Below, in pieces: positions 44,563 through 54,000 of a stretch of 64,000 bases of DNA (position 1 is the first letter of the stretch; each line of letters starts with the position of its first letter). The stretch is from Bacteroidota bacterium (GTDB taxonomy: Bacteria; Bacteroidota; Bacteroidia; Chitinophagales; Chitinophagaceae), in the NCBI GenBank assembly GCA_023386555.1, contig JAEWJK010000008.1, positions 1 through 64,000 on the forward strand. Direction: 5' to 3'. The position numbers were made by a program, and so were the translations under genes. The notes under the pieces are model-generated. The model was not told where the DNA came from and ran no database searches. It saw only the letters and a program-made list of their open reading frames with translations.

Positions 44563-45864
44563 TCATTTAACTACATAATTGCTTATATAATTTTCTAATT
44601 CATCTTTACTTGCCTGCCAACTAAACAGATCATTCATTTGTGCCATAAAATTGTTAGGATCAACAATACCTCTGTAAGCCAGTTTAGCCAATTGTAAACG
44701 ATCACTTTCTGTTTTAACTAACGTGATCAATTGCCTGGCCTGGTAACTGGTAAAATAATTATTGCTGTTATTGAAAAGATCAGTCACCTCTCTTAATTTA
44801 GAGCTTGTTCTGAAATGAAGCCTGGCAGAATTATATGCTTTCTCAAATTCAGTCTCACTCATTCCAACCTTACCATAATTATGCACTGCAGGCATATTGT
44901 TGGCATTTGCTCCAATGTAAGATTTAAGGTTGGTTATATAAGCTTGATCGTAGAAAAGCGAATATAATTGTGAGAAATTCTGCGGATCTGTCAACCTGCT
45001 ATAAACTGCTTTGGCAAGATGTAGCCTGCTGCTCTGGTCACTAACCAGTTCAATGATCTCCATAGCCTGTACTGTGCTGAAGTAGTTGCTACTGTTCTCA
45101 AAAACATCAATAATAGTACTGAGTCTTGCACCTTCCTGCCATTGAACTTCTATGCTTTCCATTATAGCATCAAACCTGTTTGCCATCATCGGTGTTCTGA
45201 AGCTTTCGCTATAACTCGCAGCAATATCATTTCCCTGTGATCTTATATATGTTGCAAGTGCATCTCTGTTATCCTGGATAGTAAAGAGAGAACTTAAAGT
45301 AGCAAAATTCATTTGATCAGTTACTCTTGGGTAAGCCTGTTTTGCCAATTCCAGTTTTTTTACTTCACCATCAAAAGATTCCAGCAACATTCTCAATTGT
45401 GCTGTGGTGAAATAGTAGTTGGGATTAACTACAGCTGTACTTACTGCTGTGATCCTTGAATTATTTCTGAAATGATTTCTTGTTTTTTGAAGTAGTGAAG
45501 CAAATTCAGATTCACTCATTGGAGTTCTGGTAGAAGAGGTAGCAGTGCTGCCTGCTTTTTCCCTTACATGTACCGATCCGTTTGCTGCAATGTTTACGAT
45601 TGTTTCGTAACCAGATCTTGTTGTAAAACTTGTAGTAGCATTCGATTTGTTGTTACGAACTACCTGTAAAGAATGCTGACCAGGTAAAAGGTCTGTTATA
45701 GTAATAATCTTTTCTTTCCCTGTAGTGTTGTTGTTGACGGTGTATGATTTACCATCTACCAGCAACTTTTGATTCTTGTTGCCATTTACTTTAATGGTAA
45801 GAGATTGTGACCAGGCCGATAGAACAAATCCACAACCGATCAATAGTGATAATGCCTTTCTCAT
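44563..45864 (-). CDS. DUF4476 repeat protein, exported
   Basis: 433 residues with signal peptide (about 1-19, ending SAWSQ). An N-terminal PEGA-like beta domain (LTIKVNGNKNQKLLVDGKSY and LLPGQHSLQVVRN) precedes three helical DUF4476 units of about 95 residues. Each unit has the pattern YF...Q...L...... S.RL.LAK.AY....D..NF (for example NYFTSYQARQLITLVKTES). DUF4476 is a Bacteroidota family of unknown function; three units in one protein suggest a binding scaffold in the periplasm or at the surface. Confidence 0.88.
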   Translation of the reverse strand: MRKALSLLIGCGFVLSAWSQSLTIKVNGNKNQKLLVDGKSYTVNNNTTGKEKIITITDLLPGQHSLQVVRNNKSNATTSFTTRSGYETIVNIAANGSVHVREKAGSTATSSTRTPMSESEFASLLQKTRNHFRNNSRITAVSTAVVNPNYYFTTAQLRMLLESFDGEVKKLELAKQAYPRVTDQMNFATLSSLFTIQDNRDALATYIRSQGNDIAASYSESFRTPMMANRFDAIMESIEVQWQEGARLSTIIDVFENSSNYFSTVQAMEIIELVSDQSSRLHLAKAVYSRLTDPQNFSQLYSLFYDQAYITNLKSYIGANANNMPAVHNYGKVGMSETEFEKAYNSARLHFRTSSKLREVTDLFNNSNNYFTSYQARQLITLVKTESDRLQLAKLAYRGIVDPNNFMAQMNDLFSWQASKDELENYISNYVVK

Positions 45865-45978
45865 GATTCTTTAATTTAATCTGTGGTACTAAAAACTAAA
45901 GTCGTACCACGAATCATGAAAAAACAGACAATATAAAATGCAAAATGAAAATGTGGAGACCGGCAACAGAACATTTTT

Positions 45979-46010
45979 CATCGTTCCTTGCGTCGCACTC
46001 TTGTACTGAA
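45979..46010 (+). repeat. Mosaic copy of dispersed repeat family A
   Basis: CATCGTTCCTTGC (also at 6469-6481) runs directly into the family A core TTGCGTCGCACTCTTGTAC. Intergenic, upstream of the DUF4476 gene. Confidence 0.7.
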
Positions 46011-46038
46011 ATCCATTATTCAGCACAGCATGCTAAAA

Positions 46039-46236
46039 TCATCTGCCGTTTGAAGATATACTTAAAAGTTGCATTCGACTGTCGAGGTTCTTATGTAAAG
46101 AGTTGAGCCTTAATCTTATATTCCTTGCTGCAGTAATATCTTTTTTACGAGTAATGGCTTCAAAATACTGCTCGGTTTCTTGCTTGATCTGGCCGTTCAA
46201 AACACTGATCTCTGATTGTAACATTTGTTGATCCAT
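46039..46236 (-). CDS. Small helical hypothetical protein
   Basis: 65 residues, charged and fully helical by pattern (MDQQMLQSEISVLNGQIKQE and ITRKKDITAARNIRLRLNS). The heptad-like spacing of Leu/Ile suggests a short coiled coil. No homologue is recognised and there is no signal peptide. It lies alone between a repeat and the divergent membrane-protein gene, and could be a non-coding frame. Confidence 0.5.
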   Translation of the reverse strand: MDQQMLQSEISVLNGQIKQETEQYFEAITRKKDITAARNIRLRLNSLHKNLDSRMQLLSISSNGR

Positions 46237-46322
46237 AGGTGTTGGTATTTATCTGTTAACGCAATTTTGCCTGTTTAATTGTGGAAGAAATCTCCCCTAA
46301 GTGTTAATCTGCATCTGAACAA

Positions 46323-46330
46323 TATCTTTG
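46323..46330 (+). promoter_or_regulatory. -7 box for the membrane-protein gene at 46337
   Basis: TATCTTTG matches TAnnTTTG and ends 6 bases before the ATG. The TTG at 46328 is part of this box and so is not the start. Confidence 0.55.
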
Positions 46331-46336
46331 ATAAGT

Positions 46337-46663
46337 ATGGATACATTGCAATTCATGGTTCATTATTTTCTCCACTTTTTATTTCCTGCCTTTGTTGCCT
46401 GGAAGTTTTATAACCAACGGTGGCTGAAGGTTTATATTGTTTTCCTCCTCACAATGCTGGTAGATCTTGATCATCTGCTGGCTGTTCCTGTTTTCCAGGC
46501 TTGCCGTTGCAGCATCGGTTTTCATCCGCTCCATTCATACATTGCCTGTGCAGTGTATGTTTTACTCATTTTCCATCCCCGAACAAGAATTATTGCCTTT
46601 GGATTATTGATGCATATGATAACCGATGGCATCGATTGTATCTTTAGCACGTACACCTGCTAA
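46337..46663 (+). CDS. Small integral membrane protein, DUF6122-like
   Basis: 108 residues from the ATG at 46337. Four hydrophobic segments with conserved polar residues: HYFLHFLFPAFVAW, MLVDLDHLL, HPLHSYIACAVYVLLIF and LLMHMITDGIDC. The DLDHLL, HPLHS and HMITDGIDC motifs look like a membrane metal-binding site, similar to YdjM/DUF457-type proteins. Family assignment is from memory of these motifs and is tentative. Its TAA stop overlaps the stop of the next, convergent gene. Confidence 0.75.
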   Translation: MDTLQFMVHYFLHFLFPAFVAWKFYNQRWLKVYIVFLLTMLVDLDHLLAVPVFQACRCSIGFHPLHSYIACAVYVLLIFHPRTRIIAFGLLMHMITDGIDCIFSTYTC

Positions 46664-46779
46664 TTACAATAACCCAGGGCAAAGTAAATCAGCAGAAAAA
46701 CCACTATGGTTCCCAGGCATCCACCACCAAATTTTTTGGCGCCATAGCCTGCAATAAGAGCTCGAAAGAATCTATTCAT
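46660..46779 (-). CDS. 39-residue single-span membrane protein
   Basis: Reading from the ATG whose A is base 46779: 39 residues starting MNRFFRALIAGYGAKKFGGG, then one membrane span CLGTIVVFLLIYFALGY and ending CN. A basic amphipathic N-terminus and a Gly-rich turn before a single hydrophobic helix are typical of small conserved membrane proteins. Its stop codon shares three bases with the stop of the convergent gene at 46337. It is too short for common gene-finding cut-offs. Function unknown. Confidence 0.65.
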   Translation of the reverse strand: MNRFFRALIAGYGAKKFGGGCLGTIVVFLLIYFALGYCN

Positions 46780-46950
46780 AATGATAAAATGTAAATGGCT
46801 CTGTGCAATCTTTAAGCCACAAAGCAGTTAAATGCTTCATTTTTAAATCCTCGAAGATCAACTGTCCCCTTGTTTTTATTGGGGGTATGAAAAATATTCC
46901 CCAAACCAGCTAGTTTTATTTGATAAAAATCTGTTATGGCTTAAAATTTG
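46780..46950. other. Intergenic region upstream of rpoB promoter, no gene seen
   Basis: No reading frame of substance. A possible hairpin pairs CCCC and GGGG around TTGTTTTTATT near 46870-46888. It presumably holds the promoter of the 39-residue gene on the minus strand. Confidence 0.35.
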
Positions 46951-47120
46951 TTTGCGGCGATATTTCTTTATTTCTTACTTTTGCCATCTTTTAAATTTGG
47001 GCTAATTAGCAACCGGCATATCAGCAAGGCGCCAAAATGTTGATACTGCCTCACTAGCATGCATGGGAACCCTGTAAGTTCTCCCCAAATTATTTTGCAA
47101 ATAACCGGTTACAAATAATT
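46951..47120 (+). promoter_or_regulatory. rpoB promoter and about 130-nt leader
   Basis: TTTG (46951-46954) and TACTTTTG (46976-46983) are 21 bases apart and match the sigma-A pattern. The leader to the ATG at 47121 has GCTAATTAGC (47001-47010), and an AACCGG at 47011 that can pair with CCGGTT at 47105-47110 next to the start codon. That long-range pairing could sequester the initiation region, but this is speculative. Confidence 0.6.
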
Positions 47121-50100
47121 ATGTCAACAACACAACTTAACAACAGGTTCAGCTTCGGGAAAACAAAACACCTGGCTGATGCACCTGATTTGCTAGACAT
47201 TCAATTAGAGTCCTTCAGAGAATTCTTCCAGTTAGAAACAACTCCAGACAAACGTAACGTAGAAGGTTTATTCCGTGTGTTTAAAGAAAATTTCCCTATC
47301 ACAGATACGAGGAACATTTTCGTGTTGGAGTTCCTGGATTATTTCATCGATCCACCACGTTACACTATCGAAGAGTGTATGGAACGTGGATTAACTTACG
47401 CTGTTCCGCTTAAAGCGAAACTCCGTTTAAGCTGTAACGATGAGGAGCACGTAGATTTCCAGACCATCGTTCAGGATGTGTTCTTAGGAAACATTCCTTA
47501 CATGACACCAAGAGGTACCTTCGTTATCAATGGTGCTGAAAGGGTAGTGGTTTCTCAGCTTCACCGTTCACCAGGTGTATTCTTCGGTCAATCTATTCAC
47601 CCTAACGGAACAAAGATCTACTCTGCAAGAGTAATTCCTTTCAAAGGAGCATGGATGGAGTTTGCTACAGACATTAACAATGTAATGTATGCATACATCG
47701 ATCGTAAGAAAAAGTTCCCGGTAACTACATTATTACGTTCTATTGGTTTCGAAACTGATAAGCACATCCTGGAATTATTCGGAATGGCTGATGAGGTAAA
47801 AGCTGATAAGAAAACATTGGAAAAGCATGTCGGCAAAAAATTGGCTGCTCGTGTTCTCAGAACGTGGGTAGAAGATTTTGTTGATGAAGATACCGGTGAG
47901 GTGGTTTCTATCGAACGTAACGAGATCGTTATGGAAAGAGATACCATTTTAGATGAAGCTGGTATTGATATGATCACCGAAATGGAAGTAGGAACGATCT
48001 TCTTACAAAGAGAAGATGTGGGTGGTGATTATGCAATTATCTATAACACTTTAAATAAAGATACTTCTAACAGTGAGCTGGAAGCGGTTCAGCACATTTA
48101 TCGACAGTTACGTGGTGCTGATGCTCCGGATAATGAAACTGCAAGAGGTATTATCGATAAATTATTCTTCAGCGATAAGCGTTATGATCTTGGAGAAGTT
48201 GGTCGTTATAAGATCAACCGTAAACTAAACCTGAATTATCCGCTTGAGAAGAAAGTATTAACGAAAGAGGATATCATCGAGATCATCAAATACTTGGTCC
48301 GTTTGACAAACGCTAAGGCAGAGATAGATGATATTGATCACCTGAGCAATCGTCGTGTAAGAACGGTGGGAGAGCAGTTATATGCTCAGTTCGGTGTTGG
48401 TCTTGCACGTATGGCTCGTACTATCCGTGAAAGAATGAACGTTAGAGATAACGAAGTATTTACTCCTGTTGATTTGATCAATGCGAGAACACTTTCTTCT
48501 GTTATCAACTCATTCTTCGGTACATCACAGTTATCCCAGTTCCTCGATCAAACAAATCCGCTTTCTGAGATAACACACAAACGTCGTATTTCTGCATTAG
48601 GACCCGGCGGTTTGAGTAGAGAAAGGGCAGGTTTCGAGGTTCGTGACGTACACTATTCTCACTACGGTCGTCTTTGTACAATCGAAACACCGGAAGGACC
48701 AAACATTGGTTTGATCTCTACACTTTGTGTTCACGCTGCCATCAACGATATGGGCTTCATTGAAACACCATACCGTAAAGTGCAGAATGGTAAAGTGAAC
48801 ATGAAAGAACTTGAGTTCTTAAGTGCAGAAGAAGAAGATACTGCTAAAATTGCCCAGGCAAATACTCCTTTAGATGAAAAAGGAAACTTTGCTGAAGACA
48901 AGATCGTTAGCCGTGAAACAGGTGACTTCCCTATTCTTGATAAGAATGATGTAGAATACATGGACGTTGCACCTAACCAGATCGTTGGTTTAAGTGCTTC
49001 GTTAATTCCTTTCCTTGAGCATGATGATGCCAACAGGGCATTGATGGGATCGAACATGCAAAGACAGGCTGTACCGTTGATCAAACCACAAGTGCCTATC
49101 GTTGGTACTGGTTTGGAAGGAAAAGCTGCAAGAGATGCAAGGATCCAGATACATGCTGAAGGTGAAGGTATTGTTGAGTTTGTTGATGCTAACGAAATTC
49201 ATGTTCGTTACGACAGAAACGATCTTGACAGGTTGGTTTCGTTTGAAGATGATCTGAAAGTGTATAAACTCACTAAGTTCATCAAGACAAACCAATCAAC
49301 TAACATTAACCTGAATCCTGCTGTTAAGAAAGGACAGAAAGTTAAGAAAGGTGATTTCTTAACTGAAGGTTATGCAACTAAGAATGGTGAGTTAGCATTG
49401 GGAAGAAACCTCGTTGTGGCTTTCATGCCTTGGAAAGGTTACAACTTCGAGGATGCTATCGTTATCAACGAAAAAGTTGTTCGTGAAGACTTATTTACTT
49501 CTGTTCATATTGATGAATATGAATTAGAGGTTCGTGATACAAAATTGGGTGAAGAGGAATTAACACCAGACATTCCAAACGTTTCTGAAGAAGCAACAAA
49601 AGACCTTGATGAGAATGGTATCATTCGTATCGGTGCTGCTGTTAAAGAAGGAGACATTCTTATAGGTAAGATCACTCCTAAAGGAGAATCTGATCCTACA
49701 CCTGAAGAGAAACTCTTAAGAGCCATCTTCGGCGATAAGGCTGGTGATGCAAAAGATGCATCGTTGAAAGCTCCTAACGGAACAGAAGGTGTTGTTATTG
49801 ATAAGAAACTATTCCAGAGAGCGAAGAAAGATAAGAATGCAAAAGTTCGTGAGAAAGCTCAGCTTGAAAAAATTGAGAAAGTACACGAGCAGAACGTAGA
49901 AGAGATCAAAGAAGCTTTGTTGAGCAAATTGCAGACTTTATTAAGAGATAAAACGTCTGCAGGTGTTAGCAATAACTTCGGTGAAATGCAGATTGGTAAA
50001 GGTGCTAAGTTCAATGCGAAGAATCTTTCAACGATCGATTACCAGAATGTAAATCCTTTGGGTTGGACTGGTGAAAAAGATACTGATGATTTCATCAATA

Positions 50101-50924
50101 CCTTATTGCACAACTACAGCATTCGTTATAACGAAGAGTTAGGAAGATATAAGAGAGAGAAGTTCAATATTTCTATTGGTGATGAATTACCAGCAGGTGT
50201 ATTGAAACTTGCTAAAGTTTACTTAGCTGTTAAGCGTAAACTGAAAGTAGGTGATAAGATGGCTGGTCGTCACGGAAACAAAGGTATCGTTGCCAAGATC
50301 GTAAGAGCTGAAGACATGCCTTTCATGGAAGATGGAACTCCGGTTGATATTGTATTGAATCCATTGGGTGTACCTTCTCGTATGAACCTTGGCCAGATCT
50401 ATGAAACCATTTTAGGATGGGCTGGATTGAAGCTGGGAATGAAGTTCGCAACGCCAATTTTCGACGGTGCTACTGTTGAAGAAATTGCAGATCGTTGTAA
50501 TGAAGCCGGTATTCCGATGATGGGTCACACACATCTTTTCGATGGTGAAACCGGAGAAAGATTCCACCAGAAAGCTACCGTTGGAGTTATTTACATGATC
50601 AAACTTCACCACATGGTTGATGATAAGATGCATGCTCGTTCAATCGGACCATACAGCTTGATCACTCAACAACCGTTAGGTGGTAAGGCTCAGTTTGGTG
50701 GTCAGCGTTTTGGTGAGATGGAGGTTTGGGCATTGGAAGCTTATGGTGCATCTAACATATTGCAGGAGTTGTTAACGCTTAAATCTGATGACATCATTGG
50801 TAGAGCAAAAACTTACGAAGCAATTGTGAAGGGTGATAATATTCCAAGACCTGGTATCCCAGAATCATTCAACGTATTGGTGCATGAATTAAGAGGTTTA
50901 GGTTTAGACCTGAAATTTGAATAA
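47121..50924 (+). CDS. rpoB: RNA polymerase subunit beta
   Basis: 1267 residues, the expected Bacteroidota length. Recognisable blocks include FVINGAERVVVSQLHRSPG, the rifampicin-pocket region GTSQLSQFLDQTNPLSEITHKRRISALGPGGL (only part is quoted by its ends), IETPEGPNIGLI, and the C-terminal GGKAQFGGQRFGEMEVWALEA. No rifampicin-resistance substitution is evident in SQLSQFLDQTNPLSE..HKRR. It forms the catalytic core with RpoC. It has its own promoter here, as it is separated from rplJL. Confidence 0.98.
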   Translation: MSTTQLNNRFSFGKTKHLADAPDLLDIQLESFREFFQLETTPDKRNVEGLFRVFKENFPITDTRNIFVLEFLDYFIDPPRYTIEECMERGLTYAVPLKAKLRLSCNDEEHVDFQTIVQDVFLGNIPYMTPRGTFVINGAERVVVSQLHRSPGVFFGQSIHPNGTKIYSARVIPFKGAWMEFATDINNVMYAYIDRKKKFPVTTLLRSIGFETDKHILELFGMADEVKADKKTLEKHVGKKLAARVLRTWVEDFVDEDTGEVVSIERNEIVMERDTILDEAGIDMITEMEVGTIFLQREDVGGDYAIIYNTLNKDTSNSELEAVQHIYRQLRGADAPDNETARGIIDKLFFSDKRYDLGEVGRYKINRKLNLNYPLEKKVLTKEDIIEIIKYLVRLTNAKAEIDDIDHLSNRRVRTVGEQLYAQFGVGLARMARTIRERMNVRDNEVFTPVDLINARTLSSVINSFFGTSQLSQFLDQTNPLSEITHKRRISALGPGGLSRERAGFEVRDVHYSHYGRLCTIETPEGPNIGLISTLCVHAAINDMGFIETPYRKVQNGKVNMKELEFLSAEEEDTAKIAQANTPLDEKGNFAEDKIVSRETGDFPILDKNDVEYMDVAPNQIVGLSASLIPFLEHDDANRALMGSNMQRQAVPLIKPQVPIVGTGLEGKAARDARIQIHAEGEGIVEFVDANEIHVRYDRNDLDRLVSFEDDLKVYKLTKFIKTNQSTNINLNPAVKKGQKVKKGDFLTEGYATKNGELALGRNLVVAFMPWKGYNFEDAIVINEKVVREDLFTSVHIDEYELEVRDTKLGEEELTPDIPNVSEEATKDLDENGIIRIGAAVKEGDILIGKITPKGESDPTPEEKLLRAIFGDKAGDAKDASLKAPNGTEGVVIDKKLFQRAKKDKNAKVREKAQLEKIEKVHEQNVEEIKEALLSKLQTLLRDKTSAGVSNNFGEMQIGKGAKFNAKNLSTIDYQNVNPLGWTGEKDTDDFINTLLHNYSIRYNEELGRYKREKFNISIGDELPAGVLKLAKVYLAVKRKLKVGDKMAGRHGNKGIVAKIVRAEDMPFMEDGTPVDIVLNPLGVPSRMNLGQIYETILGWAGLKLGMKFATPIFDGATVEEIADRCNEAGIPMMGHTHLFDGETGERFHQKATVGVIYMIKLHHMVDDKMHARSIGPYSLITQQPLGGKAQFGGQRFGEMEVWALEAYGASNILQELLTLKSDDIIGRAKTYEAIVKGDNIPRPGIPESFNVLVHELRGLGLDLKFE

Positions 50925-50933
50925 GTCATATTT

Positions 50934-50975
50934 GTCAATGGTCATCGGTCAATTATTGACTGATGACTATTTGAC
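50934..50975. repeat. Palindromic repeat family B, copy 2 (rpoB-rpoC gap)
   Basis: GTCAAT, GTCATC, GTCAAT mirrored by ATTGAC, GATGAC and ATTTGAC with single mismatched spacer bases: an almost perfect 42-base palindrome. It sits 10 bases after the rpoB stop. Confidence 0.8.
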
Positions 50976-51000
50976 TTTCTGACCTGCTCCACAACGTTCC

Positions 51001-51024
51001 GAACGTACAAGTGAGTGACACAAC
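51001..51024 (-). repeat. Dispersed repeat family A, copy in the rpoB-rpoC gap
   Basis: On the minus strand GTTGTGTCACTCACTTGTAC plus GTTC, identical to the cores at 13.9 and 35.4 kb. It is immediately followed by the first possible rpoC start codons. Confidence 0.85.
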
Positions 51025-51089
51025 AGACGATGAGTAAAGATTTACAGATCGTCAACAACATTCAAAAACTTAAATCGTACAACACGATT

Positions 51090-54000
51090 ATGGCAATAAA
51101 AAAAGACAACCGTCCGAAATCATCCTTCTCAAGGATCACCATTGGTCTTGCATCTCCTGATGTAATCCTGGAACGCAGCTTTGGTGAGGTTTTGAAACCT
51201 GAAACTATCAACTACCGTACTTACAAGCCTGAAAGAGATGGTTTGTTCTGCGAAAGAATTTTTGGCCCGGTAAAAGATTACGAATGTGCTTGCGGAAAGT
51301 ATAAACGTATTCGTTATAAAGGCATCGTTTGTGATCGTTGCGGTGTTGAAGTAACAGAAAAGAAAGTTCGTCGTGAAAGAATGGGACACATCAAACTGGT
51401 GGTTCCTGTTGTTCATATATGGTATTTCAAATCACTTCCTAACAAGATTGGTTATCTGTTAGGTGTTTCTTCTAAGAAATTAGAGAGCATTGTTTATTAC
51501 GAGAGATACGTAGTAATTCAAGGTGGTGTAAAAGAAAACCTGAATCCCGGTGATCTATTAACCGAAGAAGAATATTTGGATATTCTTGAGGCTTTGCCAA
51601 AAGATAACCAGTATTTACCTGATGAAGATCCACAGAAGTTCATTGCTAAAATGGGAGCTGAAGCAGTTCATGACCTATTGGCAAGAATTGATCTGGATGG
51701 ATTGAGTTTCTCTTTACGTAATGCTGCAGCTACAGAAACATCTCAACAGAGAAAAGCAGATGCTTTAAAGCGTTTGAGTGTAGTAGAAGCTTTCCGTGAT
51801 GCTAAAACAAGAATTGTAAACCAGCCTGAGTGGATGGTGATGCAGTATATTCCTGTTATACCTCCTGAACTTCGTCCGTTAGTGCCTTTGGATGGTGGTC
51901 GTTTCGCATCTTCTGATCTGAACGATCTCTATCGTCGTGTGATCATTCGTAACAACCGTTTAAAGCGTTTGTTAGAGATCAAAGCACCAGAGGTGATCTT
52001 GCGTAACGAGAAGAGGATGTTGCAGGAAGCTGTTGATAGCTTATTCGACAACTCAAGAAAATCGAACGCTGTTAAAGCTGAAGGTGGACGTGCTTTAAAA
52101 TCTTTGAGTGATGTATTGAAAGGTAAACAAGGTCGTTTCCGTCAGAACTTATTGGGTAAGCGTGTTGACTACTCTGGTCGTTCGGTTATCGTTGTAGGTC
52201 CTGAAATGAAAATGCATGAGTGCGGTTTACCAAAAGATATGGCAGCCGAACTTTTCAAACCATTTATCATTCGGAAATTAATTGAAAGAGGTATCGTAAA
52301 AACAGTGAAGTCTGCTAAGAAATTAGTTGACAGAAAAGATGCTGTTGTTTGGGATATTCTTGAAAATATATTGAAAGGTCATCCTGTTATGTTGAACAGG
52401 GCACCAACGCTTCACAGGTTATCAATCCAGGCATTCCAGCCGAAGTTGGTAGAAGGTAAAGCAATTCAACTTCACCCGTTAGTAACTACAGCCTTCAACG
52501 CTGACTTCGATGGTGACCAGATGGCTGTGCACGTGCCTTTGAGTAATGCAGCAATTCTGGAAGCCCAGTTACTGATGCTTTCTTCTCATAACATTTTGAA
52601 TCCTCAGAATGGTACACCGATCACCCTTCCTTCACAGGACATGGTTCTTGGTTTGTACTATATCTCTAAGGGTAAAAAATCAACCGATACTGAAAAAGTA
52701 CGTGGAGAAGGAAAGGCTTTCTATAACATGGAAGAAGTTTTGATTGCTTATAACGAGAATCAAATTGACCTTCATGCACCAATTAAAGTAAAAACAAATG
52801 TTCGTGTTGACGGACAACTTGTAAATAAATTAATTGATACAACAGTTGGACGTGTATTGTTTAACCAGTTTGTTCCAAAAGAAGTTGGTTACATCAATGC
52901 ATTACTTACTAAGAAGTCTTTAAGAGAGATCATTGGTGATATCATTAAGATCACAGACGTTCCAAAAACGGCTAAGTTCCTTGATGATATTAAAACACTT
53001 GGTTTCAGAATGGCCTTCCGTGGTGGTTTATCATTCTCTATCAACGATCTTATCATTCCTGATGTTAAACAGGAATTGTTAGATAATGCGAAAGTAGAAG
53101 TTGATGAAGTGTGGGATAACTACAACATGGGTCTTATCACCAATAACGAACGTTATAACCAGGTGATCGACATTTGGTCAAGGGTAGATACAAGAATCAC
53201 TGAAACTTTGATCCGTGAAATGCAGAATGATAAACAAGGTTTCAATGCAGTTTACATGATGCTTGACTCAGGAGCGAGAGGTTCTAAGCAACAGGTTAAA
53301 CAGCTTGCTGGTATCAGGGGATTGATGGCTAAGCCAAGAAAATCTGGTAGCACAGGTTCTGAGATCATCGAGAACCCAATTCTTTCCAACTTTAAAGGTG
53401 GATTGAACGTATTGGATTACTTTATCTCAACCCACGGTGCTCGTAAAGGTCTTGCCGATACTGCCTTGAAAACAGCTGATGCCGGTTACCTGACAAGAAG
53501 ATTGGTTGACGTTGCCCAGGACGTTGTTATCACTGAAGAAGATTGCGGAACATTAAGAGGTATTGCAACTTCTGCATTGAAAGATAACGAGGATGTAATT
53601 GAACCACTAAGCGATAGAATTGAAGGAAGAACTTCATTGCATGATGTGTATAATCCTGTAACAGATGAGTTGATCATTGCTGCAGGTGAAGAGATTAGTT
53701 CTGATGTTGCTGAGAAGATCGAAGAATCAGGAATCGATACTGTTGAAATTCGTTCAGTACTTACCTGCGAAAGCAAGAGAGGTGTGTGTGTGAAGTGTTA
53801 TGGTAAAAACCTTGCAACGGGTTATTTAGCACAGAAAGGAGATGCAGTTGGTATCATGGGTGCTCAGTCAATTGGTGAGCCTGGTACACAGCTTACACTT
53901 CGTACATTCCACGTTGGTGGTGTGGCTGGATCTGCTTCAGTAGAAACCGGCCTTATAGCTAAGTTTGATGGTACTGTTCAATTCGATGGTTTAAGAACTG

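Noticed and set aside
51015..51089. Longer rpoC starting at GTG 51015
   Set aside because: The GTG lies in a dispersed repeat and the added residues have no RpoC character; homology begins with MAIKKDNR at 51090. ATG 51030 remains possible.
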